Source: Actinomycetota bacterium | GTDB lineage: Bacteria > Actinomycetota > JAUVYG01 | DNA: 50,157 bases | Assembly (NCBI GenBank): GCA_030603185.1 | Contig: JAUVYG010000004.1 | Location: 1 to 50,157, forward strand | Reading direction: 5' to 3' | Shown: in pieces, positions 43,817-50,157 of the stretch | Layout of the letters: each line of letters starts with the position of its first letter | How positions within the stretch are numbered: position 1 is the stretch's first letter | Program-made: the position numbers and the translations under genes | The notes under the pieces: model-generated | Seen by the model: the letters and a program-made list of their open reading frames with translations, nothing else | Told to the model about the DNA's origin: nothing | Databases searched by the model: none

Positions 43817-44721
43817 CACAGCTCCTCTATGCTGGGCTCGATATCGAGCTTGTCCAGTAGGTCTAGGTAATCACTGGGGGTGATTTGGTCGACGCCCTTG
43901 CCAAGCGCTGCGACAAAGACGGCCTCGAGTACATTTGTGCCAAAGGACCGTCCCCCGAAGCGCGGGGTAGTAGTCACCAGCCACTTGACCCCTCGCTCAC
44001 GCAAGACCTCTACGTCTGATGGAGTCGTAGTGTTTGTAAGTACCGCCTTGCCCTCCAAGGTCGGGGGCATGTACCTGCGAATATAGTGAAAATCACCCGC
44101 GATCAGGGAAGACTCTGAGAACAACTCTTCACCTCTGGGTTCCGGTTCCTTTTCTTGTTCAGCTCCTACCGGATACAGTGCATCGAAAGGACCCTTTGTA
44201 ATCCTGGGAAGAATCTCGTCCGCTACTTTGGCCAACTGCTCAAATGACCTGATCGGGACTGGCATATCGAGAGCAAATATCATGTCTCCAAATGTAACGT
44301 CAGCACCCGCATCGACCAGCGATTCTGCCATTCCGAACCTATCCACGGCACAGACCATGAGTACTTTTTCCCCAACTATCGGGAATGGTCCGGACTCGAC
44401 GAGGGTGGATACGACCCTTTTTTCCAAAGAGTTCTTGAGACCGCTGCCGTCAACCACAGGAGTGGACTTCACCATGTCGCGCAGACGGGCGCCGTCCTTC
44501 ATTTCGTAGCGAGTGGTGGGGGAGTATACGTATATGTCGATACCGCCCAGTCCGATCGCGTCAACCGAGCCGTCGGCCTCAGCCAAGATCCGTGAGGCCT
44601 CGTCGAAATCCCCGTCAGTACCGATCCGCCTGATGTTGTAGTGCTCACCTAGCAGGTCGATCTCGACCTCGTGGTCCCTCTTTGAGGAGCCCAGACTAAC
44701 GCTGAGTATTCGGCGGCTCAG
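43816..44721 (-). CDS. Quinate-5-dehydrogenase-like protein, probable CTG start
   Basis: The conserved frame extends 45 codons beyond the last TTG (44586). The added residues (RRILSVSLGSSKRDHEVEI...) read like the family N-terminus. The only suitable start I see is the CTG at 44719-44721, which overlaps the rpe stop as CTGA, giving 301 residues. Typical segments are GLGGIDIYVYS, VVDGSGLKNSLEKRVV, VCAVDRFGMAESLVDAG, AGDFHYIRRYMPP and TTTPRFGGRSFGTNVLEAV. Such proteins are named quinate 5-dehydrogenase in databases without firm proof of function. The GGACTGGTC stretch just upstream is a poor ribosome site, so translation is probably coupled to rpe. Confidence 0.75.
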   Translation of the reverse strand: MSRRILSVSLGSSKRDHEVEIDLLGEHYNIRRIGTDGDFDEASRILAEADGSVDAIGLGGIDIYVYSPTTRYEMKDGARLRDMVKSTPVVDGSGLKNSLEKRVVSTLVESGPFPIVGEKVLMVCAVDRFGMAESLVDAGADVTFGDMIFALDMPVPIRSFEQLAKVADEILPRITKGPFDALYPVGAEQEKEPEPRGEELFSESSLIAGDFHYIRRYMPPTLEGKAVLTNTTTPSDVEVLRERGVKWLVTTTPRFGGRSFGTNVLEAVFVAALGKGVDQITPSDYLDLLDKLDIEPSIEEL

Positions 44722-45473
44722 GACCAGTCCGATCTGGCATAGGCGGAGTCACTAAGACTCTTGAGCTCGATGGCCTTAGCTTTGGGGTCGACAGGGAAAA
44801 CTGCAGACCCAGCGACTATCATAGAGGCACCGGACTCAACGACCTCTTCGATGTTCCGGGCGCCGATACCGCCGTCGATCTCAAGCTCGATCTCAACACC
44901 CTTGGCCTCGATCATTTTCCGAAGATCCCTGACTCGGCCAAGACTCTCAGGGATGAAAGTCTGACCAGCGAATCCTGGAAACACAGACATCAAGAGCAGG
45001 TAATCTACTTTGTCTATGTACGGTTCGATCTTTTCGAGTGGAGTATCGGGATTGAAGGCGATGCCTGCTTTAACGCCCACGTCCTGCAGGTCCTGTATCA
45101 AATGCTCCGGCTCGGGGACTGTCTCAATATGAAATGAGATCATATCAGCGCCGGCTTCGATGAATGCTGCCACATAAATATGGGGATGCTCGATCATCAA
45201 ATGACAATCAAGCGGAAGATCTGTACATTTGCGCAGCCATTTCACAACCGGGGGACCGATAGTCAAATTCGGCACGAAATGCCCGTCCATCACATCAACG
45301 TGTAAGACATCAGCACCACCCTGTTCGGCCAGTTTCACCTGCTCGGCAAGTCGACCAAAGTCTGCGGATAGTATCGATGGCGCCAACTTTACCGGAACTT
45401 CGGGAAGTTCCTTCCGTGGGCTGAAGTGATCCTTTATCTCAGACGGGACGCTGGGGGTCGTTAGATCATCCAT
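44718..45473 (-). CDS. rpe: Ribulose-phosphate 3-epimerase
   Basis: The 251-residue TIM barrel interconverts ribulose-5-phosphate and xylulose-5-phosphate. Motifs: PSILSADFGRLAEQV, HVDVMDGHFVPNLTIGP, DCHLMIEHP, MSVFPGFAGQTFIPE and EIDGGIG. About 28 extra residues precede the barrel, rich in Pro and charged residues. The ATG at 45473 is preferred to a TTG at 45476. It lies four bases after the glutamate-synthase gene. In many bacteria rpe follows rsmB, kinase and rsgA; here three glutamate-synthase genes lie between rsmB and rpe. Confidence 0.94.
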   Translation of the reverse strand: MDDLTTPSVPSEIKDHFSPRKELPEVPVKLAPSILSADFGRLAEQVKLAEQGGADVLHVDVMDGHFVPNLTIGPPVVKWLRKCTDLPLDCHLMIEHPHIYVAAFIEAGADMISFHIETVPEPEHLIQDLQDVGVKAGIAFNPDTPLEKIEPYIDKVDYLLLMSVFPGFAGQTFIPESLGRVRDLRKMIEAKGVEIELEIDGGIGARNIEEVVESGASMIVAGSAVFPVDPKAKAIELKSLSDSAYARSDWS

Positions 45474-45476
45474 CAA

Positions 45477-46322
45477 TCAGGAGGCGTACATCTTGCCGTA
45501 CGGCCTGTGACTGACCGGAATCAGTTTGACGTACTCGCTGTCTTTCAACTCTTGCCGCTCGTCGTCACTCACTTCGAAGTGGTTGCAGTACTCGTCGATC
45601 TCATGATGAAGAGTTTCCGTGTCCTTGTCTGTGAAATCTACCGGAGCGACTTCAGCACCAAGCTGATACGGCTCGACTCTTCCACGAAGATAGATAACCC
45701 CACCGTGCATGCCCGTTCCGATGTGATGGCTGGGAATGAGGTCGCTGGGCATCTCGCCGAATTCCGTGGCACCCTGGACTGACGGCCTATTAAGAAGAAG
45801 CAAGACGCCACCGGCCATGTACTCGCCAAGGAAGTCGTGGGCGACTCCGCCGACAACGAGCACGGGAATCTTGTCCTCGTACTCCTTCATGTGAATCCCA
45901 CAGCGATATCCGGAATTGTCTCGTATATACACTTTGCCACCCCGCATCGCGAAGCCAGCAATGTCACTGCTGTGCCCATGAACGATAATACTGCCAGCAT
46001 TCATGGTGTTACCCACCGCGTCCTGGCAGTTGCTGTTCACTGTGATCTCGCAGCCGTTCATGAACACACCAAGATCATTACCAGCACAGCCCTCGATATC
46101 GATCTTTACTGGAGGAAGGTCTGTGGCAATATACCGCTGACCGTTAACATTCTTTAGTAGTAGGTGCTTTGCACCCTCGTCGCACACGACTCTCAGAAGC
46201 AGGTTGAGCTCACGATAGGTCAGGTCCTGCGCGTTTACTTCGACCTTTCCTTTTCCGTGATCAGTCACTCGGGACCTGTCCAGTGCCACATCAGCCTGCA
46301 TCGGATTGATCATCTTAGACAT
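45477..46322 (-). CDS. Glutamate synthase GXGXG-domain subunit (GltB3 type)
   Basis: The 281-residue protein forms the beta-helix of glutamate synthase as a separate subunit. Its repeats include EGCAGNDLGVFMNG, GNTMNAGSIIVHG and GFAMRGGKVYIRD. In the split archaeal-type enzyme it works with the FMN subunit and the amidotransferase encoded just upstream. An AGGTGG sequence precedes the ATG. A 50-residue C-terminal extension (about 225-281) goes beyond the helix. Confidence 0.88.
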   Translation of the reverse strand: MSKMINPMQADVALDRSRVTDHGKGKVEVNAQDLTYRELNLLLRVVCDEGAKHLLLKNVNGQRYIATDLPPVKIDIEGCAGNDLGVFMNGCEITVNSNCQDAVGNTMNAGSIIVHGHSSDIAGFAMRGGKVYIRDNSGYRCGIHMKEYEDKIPVLVVGGVAHDFLGEYMAGGVLLLLNRPSVQGATEFGEMPSDLIPSHHIGTGMHGGVIYLRGRVEPYQLGAEVAPVDFTDKDTETLHHEIDEYCNHFEVSDDERQELKDSEYVKLIPVSHRPYGKMYAS

Positions 46323-46333
46323 GTGTGGTCCAC

Positions 46334-47845
46334 CTACTTCCCTGCTGGGCGAACGCCCAAGATCTTTAGAGTTTCTTCATCCAGCCCTACACCTCGTAGC
46401 CTGAGACGATTCCCTCTGAGCGACTCAATGGCATTTACACCCATGGCTCCGAGAATATCTTTGATCTCTATGCTCCAGCCACGAAGGAGGTTGTATAGCC
46501 TCTCACTGCCCTCTTCAGGGTTAACCCTCTTGTTGAGCTGCCGATCCTGAGTTGTGAGCCCCCAGGCGCATTTACCGGTGAAACACCTCTGGCAAACTGT
46601 GCAGCCCAAAGCAATTAGAGCAGCCGTACCGATATATACCGCGTCAGCACCCAGCGCAATAGCCTTAGCAACGTCAGCACTATTCCTGATTCCACCGGAT
46701 ACGACAACAGAGACCTGATTCCTGATTCCCTCTTGGCGCAGTCTGTCGTCCACTGCCGCTAGAGCGAGTTCGATCGGGATACCCACGTTGTCTCTAATGA
46801 CGGTCGGAGTCGCTCCCGTGCCGCCCCTGAAACCATCGATCACGATTACGTCTGCGCCTGCGCGGGCGATTCCGCTGGCGATGGGCGCAGCATTATGGAC
46901 TGCAGCGATCTTTACAGCTACAAGCTTCTCGTAGTTTGTCGCCTCTTTGAGGGACATGACCAACTGTCTCAAGTCCTCAATGGAGTAGACGTCATGATGA
47001 GGCGCGGGCGATATAGCGTCAGTACCCTCAGGGATCATTCGAGTGAGTGAGATCTCGGCGTCGATCTTTTCACCAGGTAGGTGCCCACCAATACCAGGCT
47101 TAGCGCCTTGTCCGACCTTGATCTCGATCATTTGCCCAGCCTTTAAGTACTCGTCGAACACACCGTAACGACCCGACGCCACCTGAACGATGGTGTTGTC
47201 GCCGTACTCATACAGACTCGGGTGCAGGCCGCCCTCACCTGTGTTGTAAAGAGTGCCAGCCTCAGTTGCGGCAAGGGCGAGAGACTTGTGCACGTTATAG
47301 CTGATGGCTCCAAAGGACATCGCAGCGAACATTATTGGTGTCTCCAGCGCGACCGAGGGTCGATTCGGCGCCTTCACTTTTCCCTGGTCATCGATCTCGA
47401 TGGCGTCCGGCTTCGAACCCAAGTAGGTCCGCAGCTCCATCGGTTCACGCAAAGGGTCGATGGAAGGATTGGTGACCTGACTGGCGTCGAGCAGAAGATG
47501 ATCCCAGTAGATGGGGTGCGTCGTCGACGGCAGTTCGTTGCCACACGATGTGAGCAGTACTCCGCCGGTTTCTGCTTGCTTGTTTATCTCGCGCTGCGCT
47601 CGATTGGTCCAGAGTCCGTGCTTGCGAAAGGCAAGTCCATTCTCGTAAATGTTGATGGCGAGGGTCGGGCAGAACACCGCACATCTGCGACAGTCCACAC
47701 AGTTGCGGTTGTTAGCTACAATCCTGTCATCATCTTCATCGTGCTCAAGGGCATCAAAACTACAGTTGACCACACACGCACCGCAACGGATGCAAAGGTC
47801 ATCTTTTATCTCTACCTCGAACTCTGGTGATGAATAACTGATCAT
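46334..47845 (-). CDS. Glutamate synthase FMN subunit with ferredoxin domain (GltB2 type)
   Basis: The 503-residue protein has an N-terminal domain with two 4Fe-4S clusters (CIRCGACVVNC and CVDCRRCAVFC). The large FMN-binding glutamate synthase barrel follows (about 130-480; GAKPGIGGHLPGEKI, GADVIVIDGFRGGTGATP, GADAVYIGTAALIALGC). A third Cys group (GCTVCQRCFTGKC) is the 3Fe-4S site. It produces glutamate from 2-oxoglutarate and ammonia delivered by the amidotransferase. ATGA overlap with that gene. Confidence 0.93.
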   Translation of the reverse strand: MISYSSPEFEVEIKDDLCIRCGACVVNCSFDALEHDEDDDRIVANNRNCVDCRRCAVFCPTLAINIYENGLAFRKHGLWTNRAQREINKQAETGGVLLTSCGNELPSTTHPIYWDHLLLDASQVTNPSIDPLREPMELRTYLGSKPDAIEIDDQGKVKAPNRPSVALETPIMFAAMSFGAISYNVHKSLALAATEAGTLYNTGEGGLHPSLYEYGDNTIVQVASGRYGVFDEYLKAGQMIEIKVGQGAKPGIGGHLPGEKIDAEISLTRMIPEGTDAISPAPHHDVYSIEDLRQLVMSLKEATNYEKLVAVKIAAVHNAAPIASGIARAGADVIVIDGFRGGTGATPTVIRDNVGIPIELALAAVDDRLRQEGIRNQVSVVVSGGIRNSADVAKAIALGADAVYIGTAALIALGCTVCQRCFTGKCAWGLTTQDRQLNKRVNPEEGSERLYNLLRGWSIEIKDILGAMGVNAIESLRGNRLRLRGVGLDEETLKILGVRPAGK

Positions 47846-48984
47846 CCAGTCACCACCTCTTCCTTGTTCGTTGTCTTTGCCGTCTCGTAGAGCTCTGTGG
47901 CTGCTGCCTGGCCACCACGAGGCATCCAGATCTGCTCAGGCTCAGGACATATCTCGCGGATGGATGCCTCTTCAGAAGACAGATAGTATGTCGGGCCATG
48001 GGTCGCGACGACCAATGGCCTAAGGCGGATGCGGTCGGTGATGCCGATCATTCTTTCGCTATCGGCGATTATGAAGCTGAACGGGCCATTGAAGAGAAGT
48101 GGTCCGTACACTCTACGCAACGCCTCGGTAACAACTCGTTCATCCTCAGGCATCCTATCGATCGCCTCCCACAGTGGAGAAGCAATCACCTTTTCTACCA
48201 TCTCGATCGGTAGTCCGTGCTTTCTCATCAACAGATCGATCGTGTAGGCGACGACCTCAGTGTCAGTCATAAGGGTACATTTATAGTCATACATCTCGAG
48301 GTGACGCATGTTTGTCCCGTAGCTGGATAGCTCACCGTTGTGTACAACGGCCCAGTCCAGAAGGCCGAACGGATGACAACCGCCCCACCACCCCTGAGTG
48401 TTGGTCGGAAAACGGCCATGAGAGAGCCATGTGTAGCCCTTGTAATCGTAAAGACGGAAGAACTCACCTACATCTTCGGGGTATCCGACCCCCTTGAAGA
48501 TGCCCATATTCTTTCCACACGAGGAGACGAAGGCTCCCTCGATCCTGTCATTTACCTCGAGTGACAGTCTGACGACGTAGTCGCTTTCATCCTCGTTGAC
48601 CACGCTGGCGGCTTCAACGTCAACGAAGTAACGCCACAGCAATGGCGGATTGTGAACGTGCGCTGTCGGGTCAGTAGGAATAATCTCTGCCGCGACAATA
48701 CTGAAGTGCTCATGGAGAAACTCTTCCGTGGTTACACGAGCGCTCTCATCCATGTACATAAGGTGAAACGCGTACTGGTCAGCATGGTCAGGGTAGATGC
48801 CATAGCCGGCAAATCCACCGCCCAGACCATTTGAGCGCTCTTTCATGTTGGCGATTGCCTTAATGATGTCACTGCCATCTGTCAGAGATTTGTCTCTGTT
48901 CATGAAGCCGATAAGACCACAGGCTGCTATTATTTTTTCTCCGTGCAGCTGCCAGCTGCTGGAGAGATGCTTGGGAAAGCTCAT
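47842..48984 (-). CDS. Class II glutamine amidotransferase, GltB1/GlxB type
   Basis: The 380-residue protein releases ammonia from glutamine for the neighbouring FMN subunit. The Ntn-type catalytic Cys is in AACGLIGFMN at residue 22; it must be N-terminal to work, so a 21-residue propeptide should be cleaved off, as in proteobacterial glutamate synthase. Other family features are GYGIYPDHADQ, LSHGRFPTNTQG and VVHNGELSSYGTN. No start codon lies directly before the Cys. A promoter-like sequence sits at 49028-49057. Confidence 0.88.
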   Translation of the reverse strand: MSFPKHLSSSWQLHGEKIIAACGLIGFMNRDKSLTDGSDIIKAIANMKERSNGLGGGFAGYGIYPDHADQYAFHLMYMDESARVTTEEFLHEHFSIVAAEIIPTDPTAHVHNPPLLWRYFVDVEAASVVNEDESDYVVRLSLEVNDRIEGAFVSSCGKNMGIFKGVGYPEDVGEFFRLYDYKGYTWLSHGRFPTNTQGWWGGCHPFGLLDWAVVHNGELSSYGTNMRHLEMYDYKCTLMTDTEVVAYTIDLLMRKHGLPIEMVEKVIASPLWEAIDRMPEDERVVTEALRRVYGPLLFNGPFSFIIADSERMIGITDRIRLRPLVVATHGPTYYLSSEEASIREICPEPEQIWMPRGGQAAATELYETAKTTNKEEVVTG

Positions 48985-49027
48985 TAGTGGAGGGTTCTCC
49001 TGGTAATTGAGTCCAACGTAAGTACTT

Positions 49028-49057
49028 ATTCTAGCATCAGCCCAGACTATGGAACAA
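49028..49057 (-). promoter_or_regulatory. Possible promoter for the glutamate-synthase operon
   Basis: Minus strand TTGTTC (49052-49057), 18 bases, then TAGAAT (49028-49033), about 45 bases before the amidotransferase ATG and after the rsmB stop. Weak to moderate match. Confidence 0.35.
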
Positions 49058-49089
49058 CCAGGATAGTCCAGGTTTTCTAGGGTTTGAGA

Positions 49090-50157
49090 CTACCCTTTTC
49101 TAAACTTTGATATAAAGAAACCTTGAATGGCATCATCGGCATCAGGAAGCAACTCTACCCAGCCGTCTCCCTTGCGGAAATGAAGCGGCTTGTGGCCGTG
49201 AAACTCAATGTCACATTCATGCAGGCCTAGGTTCTCGGCCGCCCACTCAACGTTGTCCTGATTTTCTCGTTTCGAAAGTGTGCAAGTCGAATACACCAGA
49301 GTCCCGCCTGGCTTTACGTACTTAGAACCCGTCTCTAGCAGCCTTCTCTGAAGAGCGGCTAGAGCATCTAGCTCGGACTCCTTCCTATTCCACCGAATAT
49401 CAGGCCTGCTGGAAAGGGTCCCAAGACCAGAGCATGGAGCGTCAATAAGTACCCGGTCAAAACTGGCAGCCAAATCCTCTTGGAAGACAGTGCCGTCCGC
49501 AACTAGGGGCTCAACGATGGACGCTCCCAATCGCTCAGCCCGATCAGTCAACCGGGCAAGTCTTTTCTCGTTCTTATCCACTGCAACGATACGACCGGCA
49601 TTGTTCATCAAGGCCGCTATGTGTGTGCTCTTGCCCCCGGGTGCCGCGCACAAATCGAGGACGGTCTCACCTTCGTGAGCCTCGAGCATGACTGAAGCCA
49701 GCATCGAAGCCACGGACTGTCGCGTATAACGCTCGGTGCCCTCACCAATACTCGCGGATGATCCCTCAACGACCAATGCCTCATCAAGCAACCGGGTATG
49801 TCTGACAACGGCACCCCCTTCGGTAAGCTCCTTTTCCACCTCGGGCCTTGAGGCAGCAATGGTATTCACTCGAATGGAGGTCGGCGATGAGTTCTGATAC
49901 GCCTCAGCCAACATATGGGCCTCTTCCGCCCCGCGTTCATCTATCCACATTCTAGACAACCACTGAGGCAGGGAATGTCTGTGAGTCAAATGCATGAGGG
50001 GGTCACTCTCAAAGCGGGGCCAAGGTATCCCGGCCTTAGAGCGATCCGCCGTCCTACAAATGGCATTCACGAATCCTGTGAATCCGGGTGAGACCGTCTT
50101 CCTCACCATCTCAACCGCCTGGTCTATGGCTGCATAGGCGGGGATTCGATCAAGATA
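49090..50157 (-). CDS. rsmB: 16S rRNA m5C967 methyltransferase RsmB, cut by right edge
   Basis: The frame stays open to the window edge; residues before the first ATG (YLDRIPAYAAIDQAVEM) read as the NusB-like N-terminal domain, so the gene continues beyond base 50157. The visible 355 residues include the end of that domain and the SAM-dependent RNA m5C methyltransferase core: LDLCAAPGGKSTHIA, VAVDKNEKR, DAPCSGLGTLSSRPDI and STCTLSKREN, with both catalytic cysteines. It usually lies next to fmt and def, which would be off the right edge. Confidence 0.93.
   Translation of the reverse strand, partial: YLDRIPAYAAIDQAVEMVRKTVSPGFTGFVNAICRTADRSKAGIPWPRFESDPLMHLTHRHSLPQWLSRMWIDERGAEEAHMLAEAYQNSSPTSIRVNTIAASRPEVEKELTEGGAVVRHTRLLDEALVVEGSSASIGEGTERYTRQSVASMLASVMLEAHEGETVLDLCAAPGGKSTHIAALMNNAGRIVAVDKNEKRLARLTDRAERLGASIVEPLVADGTVFQEDLAASFDRVLIDAPCSGLGTLSSRPDIRWNRKESELDALAALQRRLLETGSKYVKPGGTLVYSTCTLSKRENQDNVEWAAENLGLHECDIEFHGHKPLHFRKGDGWVELLPDADDAIQGFFISKFRKG

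Noticed and set aside
1-50157. CRISPR arrays, insertion sequences, integrases, phage genes
   Set aside because: No repeat-spacer pattern, transposase-like frames or flanking duplications were seen; the genes form conserved housekeeping neighbourhoods.

Overview
The window reads as an ordinary chromosomal stretch from a deep-branching, probably anaerobic, actinobacterium-like organism (inference). Two conserved gene neighbourhoods point there. One is the actinobacterial fhaA-fhaB-pstP-rodA/ftsW-pbpA-pknB cell-envelope signalling operon. The other is a Firmicutes/early-actinobacterial clpC neighbourhood: mcsA-mcsB-clpC-radA-disA-yacL-ispD-ispF-gltX-cysS-rlmB-yacP-sigH-tRNA-rpmG. A five-haem NapC/NirT-type cytochrome, a class I lysyl-tRNA synthetase and an archaeal-type split glutamate synthase fit an anaerobic lineage outside the classical Actinomycetes. 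TTG and GTG starts and 1-4 nt stop/start overlaps are common. No insertion sequence, phage gene or CRISPR array is visible, and no gap without a gene exceeds about 200 bases.

Bases 1-12,000 are the accessory part. There are three receiver-HDOD paralogues: one cut by the left edge, and a second that has lost the phospho-acceptor Asp. Around them lie a secreted propeller-like protein, a metallophosphoesterase, a secreted eight-cysteine protein, a small helical protein, an MscS channel, the cytochrome, two anchored or unknown proteins and a chemoreceptor with no outside sensor domain. Three tRNA genes (Arg-ACG, Ser-GCT, Ser-TGA) lie here. A hairpin-rich segment separates the convergent mscS and cytochrome genes.

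Bases 12,000-24,100 hold pheA-serS on the minus strand. Divergent from them is a plus-strand operon that opens with a kinase carrying a polytopic membrane domain, followed by fhaA, fhaB, pstP, rodA/ftsW, pbpA and pknB. Kinases, phosphatase and FHA readers are thus coupled to septal or elongation peptidoglycan synthesis. An LCP cell-wall ligase-like lipoprotein and a bifunctional nuclease (DUF151) follow from divergent promoters.

Bases 24,100-40,900 are one long minus-strand run, greA-lysS(class I)-mcsA-...-sigH, then a separate tRNA-Met-rpmG transcript. The latter includes a 40-residue single-TM protein in the place where secE usually lies.

Bases 40,900-50,157 contain, in transcription order, rsmB (cut by the right edge), three split glutamate-synthase subunits, rpe, a quinate-dehydrogenase-like gene with no canonical start codon, a class III aminotransferase, a SRPBCC protein and an acyl-ACP-reductase-like dehydrogenase. 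The last four overlap or nearly touch and are the best candidate for an undescribed pathway: activated acyl to aldehyde to amine is one testable reading.
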